Source: Nereocystis luetkeana | Taxonomy: Eukaryota; Sar; Phaeophyceae; Laminariales; Laminariaceae | Direction of reading: 5' to 3' | Length of the DNA stretch: 64,000 bases | Assembly (NCBI GenBank): GCA_031213475.1 | Contig: JARUPZ010000014.1 | Location: 8,135,491 to 8,199,490 of the forward strand | Part shown: piece after piece, positions 34,301-44,067 of the stretch | Numbering within the stretch: the first letter of the stretch is position 1 | How the letters are laid out: every line of letters starts with the position of its first letter | Notes under the pieces: model-generated | Told to the model about the DNA's origin: nothing | Seen by the model: the letters and a program-made list of their open reading frames with translations, nothing else | Databases searched by the model: none | Translations under genes and position numbers: made by a program

Positions 34301-35380
34301 GGCTTGGAGCAAGCGTCGAGGTCGTGACACAACCACCTTCTCACTCACATGAAGAGTCTAGGCTTTGAGCAGAGCCCCGCTGATGCGTGTGTCATGAGGT
34401 TGGTCGAGTCGGGCTCTGTCTCCATAGTAACAGTGGTTCATGTGGATGATATTTTTGCTGTAGGGCGCAAAGCTAGGTGCGATCAGTTCTGTGAAGACCT
34501 GAACAGCCGTGTTCCGATCAACAATCTGGGCGAGTTGCGGTGGTATGCTGGTTGTTGTTTTTCGAGGGATTGGGATGCTGGTACTTTGACAATTTCGCAG
34601 CAGGCGTTCGCTGAAAAGACCGCGGCGAGGTTTGGTGTTAGTTCTGGGAGGAAAAATCCGCTTTCGACTGGTGTGAAGCTCGAAGAGTTCGACGAGAATG
34701 AACCCGTGGGTGCTTGGCCTTTCCGCGAGTTGGTGGGGTGCTTGATGTGGCTTGCGAACCAAACACGACCGGATATTGCGAACGCGGTGAGGGCGGTAGC
34801 GCGGTACACGAATAGGCCGAGGGAAGTACACTGGGAGACAGCGGTCGGTATTTTAGAGTATGTTTTTTTTACGAGTGATTTCGGCATTATGTTTCAGAAG
34901 GGTAGCGGGCTTGAACAGGTAGCGTTTGCGGATGCGGACAACGCCAACAAAGCCACTGACAGGAGCTCAGTTTCAGGTGGGGCTATCATGTGTTCTGGGG
35001 CGTGTGTGTGTTGGTTTCCTAGGACGCCGAAATGCGTTATGCTCTCGACCACTGAGGCTGAATATCTAGCACTAGCAGACACTATCAAGGAGGCGATGTT
35101 CTTGCGCTACGTTTGGGGTTTCATTTTTCCGGGGTTGGGGGAGCGATGCATTACAGGTTCCGAGGATAACGAGGGGGCAAGGCAACTGGCACAAAACCCA
35201 GTGTGCACGTCGAATTCTAAGCACATCGACGTTCGACACCATATTTTGCGAGAGCTTGTTTCCAAGGGGGAGTTTGTTATTACCCATGTAGAGTCGGAGG
35301 AGCAGCGTGCAAACTTCTTAACAAAGCCGCTCAACAACATGGTTTTTCGTTACCACCGGGATTTTCTGATGAACCTTTGA
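31392..35380 (+). pseudogene. Copia pol: protease, integrase, reverse transcriptase, RNase H
   Basis: Segments in order. Zinc knuckle CVRCGKHGHYVAAC (about 31480-31521). Protease-like WVADLGATFHVTGN, where the usual Asp-Ser-Gly is Asp-Leu-Gly. Pre-integrase zinc region ending VSCAGCSEAKRRR. Integrase with LFVDLSG, LRSDNG and, after a +1 frameshift near 32626, HDGVVEQRI. After another frameshift near 32950, the linker AEACFYLNGGNHHAADCSK and SRDVTWEHP, then a Pro-rich stretch. RT has AKWVFAWKFNEHGD, FDAEQAFVQS and HVDDIFAVGR at the catalytic site (normally YVDD). RNase H has VAFADADNANKATDRSS, STTEAEYLAL and SKHIDVRHH. In-frame stops: 33860 (TAG), 33962 (TAG), 34325 (TGA, where Trp is expected). 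The last 343 codons, 34349-35380, are fully open. Confidence 0.92.
33157..33745 (+). repeat. Pro-rich linker and RGETARHQE-type repeats between IN and RT
   Basis: 33157-33470 is CCG/CCGCCGTCG simple sequence that encodes almost pure Pro-Ser in the pol frame. 33530-33735 encodes four diverged copies of a module such as RGETARHQESGGGVQKGR. Both lie in the variable linker that copia elements have between integrase and RT. Other frames over it are also open, which inflates ORFs on both strands. Confidence 0.8.
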
Positions 35381-36169
35381 CGCCCTGTTTCCGAGATGTT
35401 TTATTTATTTTTTTTATGAGTGTAGAATGTGTTTGAACTATAAATCGTTTTGTTTCTGGTAATGGATTTTGAGGGTTTTTGGTGTTTTCCGAGTGGTCTC
35501 AACGTCAAATAATTTTCCAGTGGGGGAACCTATGTGCTATCTCGCATTACCGTCACGATCTGTGTATCTATGGCGGGAGTAGGGGATAAGGGGAGACTCT
35601 TGTCCGGAGGAACGGGGTTCCTCGCGATCTCTGGCATTAAGTTTCTTGACTTGATTTTATTTTGATTGGCATGACCACTCCTGTGGTATTTTCCTGATGG
35701 ATTGTGTGATTTACCTTTTTGATGAGACTGGAGAAAGACTAGGAAGCGCCTGGGGGCGTGTGCGGTCCATATATGAAAATGTTTTCTGACGAGGAAAGGT
35801 TTGGATAGTAGTTTGGAAATTGAGAGAGACGTCGGTAGGACTGAAGAGACACTGATATATTTGAATGAATTCCGCGGAAAATGCCGTTTTACGTTGCTGA
35901 ATCCGAGAAGAATGCCGTTTTACCTGGCATTGGATCTCGGTATTTTTATTTGTTTGCAACAGAGAGGCTATGGATTTTGAGCATTTGAATACTGGTTTGA
36001 GAACTTAAGTGTTGATTCGAGAATTTGATTTTTGAGTCACATGTTGGATGTTTGAGTTTCTGAAGTTTATATGAGTTGTCATAAAGAAGAGATGTATCGA
36101 CCCAGCGAAGTCGTGCATTGTCATGTTACCGACCTGGGGGGATGTTGAAGTTTGGTCCGTGTATAGTGA
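35381..36169 (+). other. 3' untranslated part of the copia element
   Basis: About 790 bp from the RNase H stop codon to the purine tract. No ORF of note. It contains two copies of an AATGCCGTTTTAC segment near 35880 and 35912. Confidence 0.6.
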
Positions 36170-36182
36170 GCAGGGGGGATAT
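36170..36182 (+). promoter_or_regulatory. Polypurine tract of the copia element
   Basis: GCAGGGGGGATAT directly precedes the TG of the right LTR, the expected plus-strand priming site of copia elements. Confidence 0.75.
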
Positions 36183-36467
36183 TGACTGTGCTTAAGCGAC
36201 ACGATGGAAATGTTCCATTTCGTATTAGGGAGTTCCATATATTGATGTGGGATTATAAAGACGGGAGATTTAGGCGATTAATCTGCGGAAAAGCGGGAGA
36301 TTTATTGTGCCTGCAATGTGATGGATAATCATGTGGATGCGCCGCCACCTGCTGTCACTCGACAGCACGGATATATAATATATATAAGAGGAGTTCCGTG
36401 TTATTGTCTTGAGTCAACCACGCGTTCCCGTGCCAGCTGCGTCTATACCTTTAGAGATCAATCAACA
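36183..36467 (+). repeat. 3' LTR of the copia element
   Basis: 285 bp, gapless partner of 29620-29904. The sequence after it rejoins the local tandem repeat (TTGCTCATG...GGGTTGT, compare 36950). Confidence 0.85.
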
Positions 36468-38360
36468 TATTCACTTGCTCATGATATGGGTTGTATGTGC
36501 GGATCACCGGAGTTCCAACTGTATTGGTGATACCGCGGCAAGCACAACCTCAATACAGGTTGGACTCCCGTGTGTTATATCTCATCTGTAGCCTGCTGTA
36601 CTGTACTCTTGTCTCCGATGCGGTGTGATTACGGATTGCACTCTCATGTGTTTAATTTGCTCCTTTTGCCTCTAATTCGCCACCGAAACTGCCGTTCGGA
36701 ACAGGGATAGCGCGGAACGCACAACGGCTCGGGAGAAGATTACTGCGGACTCTAGGTGTGCCGTATTCGCCGGAATCGTCGCAAACCCGTTCCTATGCTT
36801 ACTCACCATCCACCCATACCAGTTCAGCAGTACAGCCTAACCACCCACACAGCCAGCAGTGCAGCTGTACGGCAGTGCCCGCTTTAGTTGTCCCCCTCCG
36901 TGCCGGCGGCCGGTGTGCGTATATACCCACACCAACGACGTTCCGATGTTTGCTCATGCTCTTGGGTTGTGTATGCGGACCACCGGAATCCCCACCCACC
37001 AGTGCAGCAGTAGTACATTAGTGGTATCACCACTGCTTGCGTCGAAATGCATCAAAACCGTGCGTCATCATAGTTACGCTTAAAAACCTTAGTTGCCGAG
37101 CCCCGTCAATCTCCCCCCCCTTACTACCACTCTCCCTGCAACCCATGAGGTATCGCTGGGCAGCGGCAGGTCGTTCACAGAGAAAAACGGCCTTTGTCGC
37201 CGTAGACCTTTTGTTTGTCATTGCATTATCTCCAGCGTGTCGTCTTCAGGCCTGGTCTACCTCTACCTCCTCTGTCATTCTACTTTTTTCGTGATATTGT
37301 TTTGTTTTCAGTCTGCGTGCAGTTGTGCAATTTATAGTACAACTGCGTCCCTCTAACATCAGAATCCCGACGCACTTAATACGGGTAGCTAGGTTATCTG
37401 CCGGGATCTGAACGTGTCGGTCACCACCATAACTGCTGTTCAAAACGCGTCCCACAGCCACGCCCGCGGGGCAATCGCTTGTAGAGGATGCCGCGGCCCG
37501 CAAGACACCAATACGGGTTCGACTCTCGTGTGTTATCTCTCATCTGTAGTCTGCTGTACCGTAGTCTTGTCTCCGATGCGGTGTGGATATGGATTGCAGT
37601 CTCATGTGTTTTAAGTTGTTCGTCTTGTATGTTTTTTACGACCAGAACTGCTGTTCGGAACCAGGATACTGCGGCACGCACAACGGCTCGGGGGAAGATT
37701 CCAGCTGACGCAAGGTGTGCCGTACTTGCCGGAGTAGTCGCAAACCCGTTCCTATGCTTACCCACCACCAATCTAACCAATCCACCCACCCCCCCAGCAG
37801 TGCAGCAGTACAGCCTAACCACCCGCACATCCAGCAGCGCAGCTGTATTCCAGTGTCAGGTTATATTGTCCCCCGGGGGCCCACGTTCCGATGCTTGCTC
37901 ATGCTTCGAGTTGTGTGTGCGGACCAGCGGAAACCCAACCCACCTGTGGAGCAGCGCTACAGTGGTGATATCAGCTGCTGCTTGCGTCGAACTGCAAGCA
38001 AACCGTGTGTCATCTTAGTTGCGCGTAAGAACCTTAGTTGTCGATCCCCGCCAATCTCCCTCCCTTGTTACCACACTCCCACTACCATATCGTGTGTCAT
38101 TATGCTTGCGTGTGAGTGCTGTAGAATTCCGTGGCTATGAAGCGCAACCTCAATACCTGCAGTACTCTGGTAGTTCTGCCATGCTGCACCACTACGGGTT
38201 GGACTCTCGTGTGTTCGGAACAAGGATACCGCGGTACTCACCACATCAATACGGGTTCGACTCTCGTGTGCAATCTCATCTGTAGTCTGCTGTACTGTAG
38301 TTGCGGGTAAGAGCCTTAGTTGTCGAACCCCATCAATCTCCCTCCCCTGTCACCACACTC
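36468..38360. repeat. Long-period tandem repeat, about 950 bp, 2 copies plus fragments
   Basis: 36550-36850 and 37500-37825 align through TGTTATCTCTCATCTGTAG, CTTGTCTCCGATGCGGTGTG, GCACAACGGCTCGGG and CGCAAACCCGTTCCTATGCT, then AGCAGTACAGCCTAACCACC. A shorter third copy spans 38145-38360. Each copy carries GGGTTCGACTCTCGTGTG or a close variant (36560, 37509, 38195 and 38248), which resembles a tRNA B-box and hints at an embedded SINE-like piece. ORFs here are short and switch frame between copies. Confidence 0.8.
37201..37376. repeat. Dispersed copy of a module found in the 7.55-kb units
   Basis: Matches 40386-40560 and 47927-48101 through CGTAGACC-TTTGTTTG-CATTGC, CAGCGTG-CGTCTTCA, TTTTCAGTCTGCGTGC and ACGCACTT, with scattered differences. 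It lies inside the tandem repeat to the left of the duplication, so the two repeat regions share ancestry or exchanged sequence. Confidence 0.75.
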
Positions 38361-38524
38361 CCTTCCTGCTGGGGACAGGCACAGTCTGCCTTTGCTGTGC
38401 GCAGGCACATTCTGCAGGCTGTGGGCAGGCACAGTCTGCCTGCTGTTGGCAGGCACAAAATAAACGTTACGAATTTGTATTTTAAACATGGTTCAGCACA
38501 GACATGTGCCTACAACACCCGTTT

Positions 38525-38765
38525 CTGTCCCTAGCTCGACCAACTGTGAACGACTTCCCACCCCATCAGCACGAGAAAGTGTGTTTTGTGTGTGCGTGCA
38601 CAGAGCCCGCCCGGACTAGAATTGGTGACGCGTGCGTCGATAGCGGTGGTGAAACGTGGGGCAAAAAATGTTGATTCGCACACACACCCATACCCACAGA
38701 AAAAAATCTAAACAAGGCGCCCTACCCTCGTATCCGAGCCGCTATGAAGAGGCTTTTATCCTTGG
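38525..38765. repeat. Dispersed repeat, relative of 18955-19210
   Basis: See the matches given for 18955-19210. It is preceded by three GGCAGGCACAGTCTGCC-type inverted modules at 38370-38455, whose relative precedes the other copy at about 18810. Confidence 0.65.
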
Positions 38766-39075
38766 AAAACCTAGATTCAAACGGCTCGCTTCTCTCGCGC
38801 GCCTCATTATGATATATTTCGAGCCCATACCTGATACACATGTAATCGACCTTTTCTCCGTCTACAGTAGGTCATCTCATCGGTGCATTTTCCGACCGTT
38901 TTAGCCCTCCTACTCTACCACACCAATTTACGCCAGCTGTGCATCCGCCCTCCGCCTTGCCGCTGGGATCCTCTGTGCCCACTTACTGAACGACGGACCC
39001 ACCCGTTTACTCATGTACCTACCCACGTGAATACCAACTGCCGCTCCCACCCACAATCCCTTTTTTGTGTTACAC

Positions 39076-39597
39076 ATGTGCCCGCCATGCGGTTCCTTCA
39101 CAAGCACAACTAGTAAGTCTACTGGACGTCCACCTCTTACCTGCGCGGTCTGCGGGCAATACCATGCACCCGCTGGCCCGTACGGCAAGAGGTTCGCTGC
39201 CCACGATAACCAGGGTGGCTCCCTTTGTCGGCACCGTACGGAATACTCCCACTGTGATGGGGAAGCTTGCCGGCCTCCTTCCATCACGAGCACCACGATC
39301 CGAACGGATTGCTTCAACTGCGACACCTCAGCGGTTTTTGACCTCTCTCGACAGGGAGAGAATTTTGTTTTTGCGAGGGATGTTTTTTTGAGCAGAGGGC
39401 GAACGTCGTCCACTCCGCTGTTGAACACTTGCAATAGAACAAGTTGCGCGTGCGCGCATCCCCCGTGTATCGCGTTGTCAGTGCCACTGTTGGGGCAAAC
39501 GCCGTCGTCGTGTGTCCACTACTTTTCTGTCATACAATGTGTCGTGGATTATTCGCAAACCGTCGTGCAACGGGTAAAATTATATTTCTTGTTGTAG
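39076..39597 (+). CDS. Hypothetical Cys-rich protein, unit 1
   Basis: 173 residues from the ATG at 39076, the first in the frame (the frame is open a few codons upstream). The first half has paired cysteines and histidines: MCPPCG at the start, TCAVCGQYH, then SLCRHRTEYSHCDGEAC and TDCFNCDT, a spacing compatible with one or two zinc-binding knuckles. The middle is basic and Ser/Thr-rich, and the end is hydrophobic. No family recognised. An ORF of similar size (168 residues) overlaps on the minus strand, and duplication alone explains conservation between units, so the coding call is uncertain. Confidence 0.35.
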   Translation: MCPPCGSFTSTTSKSTGRPPLTCAVCGQYHAPAGPYGKRFAAHDNQGGSLCRHRTEYSHCDGEACRPPSITSTTIRTDCFNCDTSAVFDLSRQGENFVFARDVFLSRGRTSSTPLLNTCNRTSCACAHPPCIALSVPLLGQTPSSCVHYFSVIQCVVDYSQTVVQRVKLYFLL

Positions 39598-40350
39598 ACC
39601 GTTGTGGTCGTTCACCCTGTCATGGTTGGCGATTGTTGTCGTGTTTTTTTCCGTATGTAAGGCCTCGCGTATTGTTGCTCGTTCTCCTTTACTCGCGATG
39701 ACGCATGATCGCTTCCAGCAAGTTATGGGATATTGTGTCTGGTCGCTTCTTCTTGTCGTAACCCCTCGTCGTCGTGCTGTACATAGGCCGTCTCTAGTAG
39801 ACCGTTGTTGCCCTGTATCGTTTATGTTTTAGACCCTTGTTGCCGTAGTCCTGTTTTTTGTCATTGCCTTATTTGCTCGTGGCTTCGCGGGCGTTCTGTT
39901 ATTTTAGTGCTCGTCCTTCTTCTGTATTTTCGCTGTTCTTTGTTTCCGCAGATCAAGACAGGAAAGTTTACCGTCTTCGCAGAACGTCGTGCAACGGGTA
40001 AAACTCCCTTTGTTGTTGTGGTCCGGTGTAGTCATTTACCTTGTCATCCTTGGCGATTGTTGTCGTATTTTCTGGCGTATGTAAGGTGTCGCAATTTGTT
40101 CCTCGTTCTCCATTTCTCGCGAATACACATTATCGGTTTCAGCGCGCTACGGGGGTGTTTGACTATGGTCGCTTCTTCTTGCTTTGTCGTCGTGGTTTAA
40201 TACAAGAAAATACAGGCCGTATGTTGTAGTCCGTCGTTGCCCTGGATCCTTGATGTCTTAGACCGTTGTCGCTGTAGAACTTTTCGTTGGCATTGCCTTT
40301 TTTTCTCTCGTGGCCTCGCTGGCGATTTGTTAGAGTAGTGTTCGTCCTCC
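39540..40350. repeat. 420-bp internal tandem repeat, 2 copies
   Basis: CGTCGTGCAACGGGTAAAA occurs near 39562 and 39982, followed in both copies by TTGGCGATTGTTGTCGT, a TATGTAAGG segment, CTCGTTCTCC and TGGTCGCTTCTTCTTG-like segments. The same pair recurs in unit 2 at about 47080-47890. The ORFs in it are not conserved in frame. Confidence 0.75.
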
Positions 40351-40650
40351 GTCTGTCTTTTTTTCGTGTTTTAGACCCTTGTCACCGTAGACCGTTTGTT
40401 TGGCATTGCCTTATCTGCAGCGTGCCGTCTTCAAGTCTTGTCTACCTCCTCCGTCTTTCTGCTTTTCCCCTGATATTCGTTTTTTTCAGTCTGCGTGCCG
40501 TTGTGCATTTGAGAGTACAACAGCGCCCCTCTAGCATCATAATCTCGACGCACTTCTTACAGGGCGTTAGACGTCGGCCGTTTTTGTGTCGTACGCCGTC
40601 GTCGTCGTGTGTCGTCTACCTTTCTGTCATCCTATGCTACGTTTTTAAGG

Positions 40651-42139
40651 TTTCTCGACCTCTCCCTATTTGTAGTACGGCGCCCCTCTAGCTTCTTTGT
40701 CTCGAAGCACCTATCTGAGGGATTTGGACGTCGGCCGTCTCTTTATGTTTTATGACGTCCTCATCGTACCTTATAAGGGATGAGGCATTCGTGCGTTTGC
40801 CTACCTTCCTTGGGGTTAATACGAATTTCTCCCGCCCTTCGGCTTGTTCCGATTTCTTCAATTACCGGTTTTTTCTATTGCAGCTACTTGTCGGCTGCTT
40901 CACTTGTTGGAGCCTTTAATCTTCCTTCTTGAGTTTCCTGGTTTGTTGCTTGCACTTGTTCGACCTGTGAACCCTTTCTGTTGCGCTTGCTTGTTTTCAT
41001 TGTTATCCGTTGTATGATGGCTCCTCCTGCTGGCACTGCTGGATCGCCTGCTTCACACCTTTTGTTGGCTCCATTGTTCCACCGTATCATCTACCTCCTC
41101 CATTCGTTCGCGTTCTCTCACTAACGACGTGCCCTTGTGCGGCTTGTCCACTCTCATTCTCGGTGATGCTGTTTCATGTGCTTGGTGTAATCTGTCTTCC
41201 AACACAAATATAAGACACTACTGCATGTTAACACCTAGGGAACAGCAGGGCAACGACTGCCTTATTCTCCAATGGTAAATTCCAGGCAGAAAGTGAACGA
41301 GACCTACAGTATGTTCACAGGTAGGGCAACATATGTAAGAGAGAATTAACAGCATGTCTGTTGTGTGCGAGTATGAGTGGGCCCCAAAGCTTCATTGTGG
41401 GCACGCACTGCAGCAGTAATATATATAGAGATATTAAAATTAAGAATGACGGATATACAGTATTTAGGCCTTGTGCTCTCCGAAGAAACAACACACCAAC
41501 AAGACGAAATCCTTCCGCACTCAAAACGCATCGGTACCACGGCCATGCACGCCCAACTCGAGTCAAGATCGACCGATTGTGCAGAGATACCGCTGTTGTG
41601 GAATTCTGTAACGCGCAGCTTTCTCAATCGGCAATAATACAACACACGACTATAACGGAAAGACACACTACTCGCAAAGTAATAGGAGCCTGTACTCATC
41701 GCTGAACGTTTCCAGTGGCTTCGCTCTCTATTTGTTTCAGGGCGCTTCGCGCCAAAGGAGTTCAATCGCTCATCGGAGGCAAGACAAAGCTACGCGACGG
41801 GCATATAGACAGAGAGAACAACCAAAATCGCACCTACTCACGCCGCTACCAAGGACAACGGGGATGAAATACCCCCCGTAATTTTACTCTGGATATAAGT
41901 ACGATATTGTTGGCCCCGCGCTCACATCGCTCCTCAGCGTTTTTTTTTCGTATCTAGTTGCGTTGCTCGCGCTAGCGCGAGATTACATTCGCATCACGGG
42001 ACGACACTGCCTCGTCGTGATCCCCGACTCCGATTGTGACGGGGCGGGCTCGGGCGTGCCTGCGACGTGCCCTTGTTGCCGGCTGGTCGGGTGTGAGTAC
42101 GGCACCTGTGAGTTGGGCCGGTTGTTTTGTTTTACCTGA
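40651..42139. other. Unassigned part of unit 1
   Basis: No gene recognised. The ORFs at 41346-41765 (-) and 41361-41705 (+) overlap on opposite strands. A perfect 16-bp palindrome CTCGCGCTAGCGCGAG lies at 41968-41983. The matching part of unit 2 (about 48190-49720) has an extra segment of about 37 bp near 48345-48380 and an extra TTAA near 48440. Confidence 0.5.
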
Positions 42140-42860
42140 TCGATAACAGTCTCGTGGCCGAAGAATTAGGTTGGCGATCTACCTTTTCTCCGTCAGGCTT
42201 ACGTTTGGCCGGTCAAACACTTTTTGAATATAGAATAGTTCCCACCATTGGGATGCCCTTGACAGCTGGGGTCGGATGTGCAGTGCACGTTTCATACAGA
42301 ACCCAGACCGCCAGCTGTCAGTTGGACTATTATGGGGGACCATAGTTGATTGGGCCTGGTATACATAAAAACCTTTATACTTTTCCATTTCTACTCACCG
42401 TATTTGGTCCTATCAAATATGGTCGTCCGTAGTAGTTGAGTGGGCCATACTTGACTTATCACAGTCTCATGGCCGAAGAGTTTGGTGGGCGACCTACCTT
42501 TGCCCCGTCAGGCCTACGTTTGGCCCATCAAACCCTTTTCTCATGCATAATAGTTCCCACCATCGGGATGTCCTTGATAGCTGTGGCCGGATGTGCTGTT
42601 CAGGTTTCATACATTTTTATAAAAGCGCCAGCTGTGACTTGGACTAGTTGAGATAGCCATGCTTGGCATATCACAGAGTCTCGTGACCCAAGGTTTTGGT
42701 TGATGGCTTACCGTGGCCCCGTCAGGCCTATATTTGGCCTGCCTAGCCTTCTGAAATATATTAGTTTAGAGCGTTGCGATCTCCTTGACGGCTGCCCATC
42801 AAATGGCAAATGCGCCGTCAACGACATATATATATGCTCGCTCGTCCCGGTAAAAATATG
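42140..42860. repeat. 210-bp tandem array, 3 copies, split by a MITE (unit 1)
   Basis: CGTCAGGCYTACGTTTGGCC anchors at 42191 and 42506, and a diverged form at 42720. The first interval is 315 bp, the second 214 bp. Subtracting the 105-bp MITE insertion (103-bp body plus a duplicated TA) brings the first to 210 bp. Each copy also has a GGATGYCCTTGA-AGCTG segment. Confidence 0.85.
42330..42432. mobile_element. MITE, about 103 bp, TA target duplication (unit 1)
   Basis: The ends are imperfect inverted repeats: TTATGGGGGACCATAGTTGA at the left, and at the right the reverse complement reads CTACGGACGACCATATTTGA. TA flanks it at 42328-42329 and 42433-42434. The neighbouring array copy preserves the empty site: GGACTAGTTGAG at 42641-42652 against GGAC-TA-MITE-TA-GTTGAG here. 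No coding. TA duplication suggests Tc1/mariner-type mobilisation. Confidence 0.88.
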
Positions 42861-43519
42861 ATGTTTTCGATGCCAGCATCCAGATTGGCCCTCTTCTCCT
42901 TTACTTGAAACGAAACGGGAGAGGCCGCTTTCCTCGGCGGCTCTTGACGGCTCATGGCGGCAAGAGTATGGGGGATATGGGCTGGGGTAGCGGATGTCAT
43001 CCTCCGCCATTGTTTGTGCGTTGAGGGTAAGGCGTTCCGGAAACGAGTGTCGAAAGTCCGATTCGGGATATTCTCGGTGTGAAAGCACGAGTTTTGCGCA
43101 CAACTGCAGATATTTTGTAGGCTATGGTCGCGAAACGAGCGTCGCGACCCTCTCCGGCTGCTGTGCACGCCGGGCGAACAGACTCCCTAAGTCAGAGAGG
43201 ACGGGGAATTTGGCGTCGACCTAGTCGAACTGGGCTACGCCGCGGCAGGAACAGTACGGTGGTGGAGTCACGAGCGGTTTATAAAAAAAACGTTATTCTA
43301 CGCACACGACTGGCAGGCAGTGTCACATCCATCGTATATATTTAGTTGTGTTGTGCAGGCGTTTTTTGTTCTTGTGCAACTCCAAGATGATTTAGACGTA
43401 GAAGTTATTAACCAGTGTATGTATACACGTACGTGTGCGTTACGCTCACCCTGCCACTGGTTCGTTTCTGACCCTAGAGGGTATGATTATGTTTTTCCTC
43501 GACGAGTCGTGTCTACTGA

Positions 43520-43625
43520 AGTAGATACCAATGGAGTACGCACTCGGTAAGACTCGAACACACAACTTAATTTGAGTAGGGACGTCCTTCACCCAGTACA
43601 AAGTACCTCTATTGGGGCCGCCATT
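43520..43625 (-). repeat. tRNA-related SINE-like piece (unit 1)
   Basis: On the minus strand GTGTGTTCGAGTCTTACCGAG (about 43540-43560) contains a good polymerase III B-box (GTTCGAGTC). It ends in ACCGAGTGCG, as does the piece at 59100-59190. No complete cloverleaf can be drawn, so it is not called a tRNA gene. The unit 2 copy is at about 51115-51185. Confidence 0.35.
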
Positions 43626-43689
43626 TTACCTTCTCTCATCATGCCCCTTGGTGCTTTCCTTCCTCGATTGTTGTGCCGAAAGCGGCCTC

Positions 43690-44050
43690 GGGCGTGCGTG
43701 ATGTGCTATACTGCTGCTGTTACTGCCGCTGCTTGCTGCTGCTACTGTTGCTCCACACACTGCTGCTGCTTCGAGCAGCTGCTGTGTTGTTCTGATTTAG
43801 CCGCTTCTGCTTCTCACGCAGTCCGCCTCACAGAATAGGTTGGCCTGGGATACACAATTGATAATTTCCTCCTCGTGTGCCACCCGGCTCTCCTTCCTCG
43901 ACTGGTGCGCCTGGGGCAGTCACGGATGTGCATGATGTGGTACTGCGCGGTTGCTCCTGCCTCTATTCTGCCGCTGCTCCGGTGCTGCTGCTATGTGCAT
44001 GTGCTACTACTGTGCTGTTCTGCTGCTGTTCTTGCTATCTATGTCTGCGG
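43690..44050. other. CTG-rich stretch with duplicated short ORFs
   Basis: TGCTGCTGC-rich sequence with Cys/Leu/Val-rich frames. 43690-43750 and 43870-43950 share CTTCCTCGA-TG-TGCG-C and a CGTGCGTGATGTG-like segment, so it is another small diverged duplication. In unit 2 the CTG run is shorter by six bases. Confidence 0.5.
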
Positions 44051-44067
44051 TATGTTTTGATTCTTAA

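Larger units (their letters stand above)
29620..36467 (+). mobile_element. Ty1/copia LTR retrotransposon, old and inactive
   Basis: A 6.85-kb plus-strand element. LTRs of 285 bp at 29620-29904 and 36183-36467 differ at about 26 positions by my count (about 9%). Internal order is gag, zinc knuckle, protease, pre-integrase, integrase, reverse transcriptase, RNase H, which defines the copia superfamily (integrase before RT). A G-rich tract lies just before the right LTR. Both gag and pol carry stops and frameshifts. I could not identify a convincing primer-binding site after the left LTR or an exact target duplication (left flank TATAT, right flank TATTC). Confidence 0.92.
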
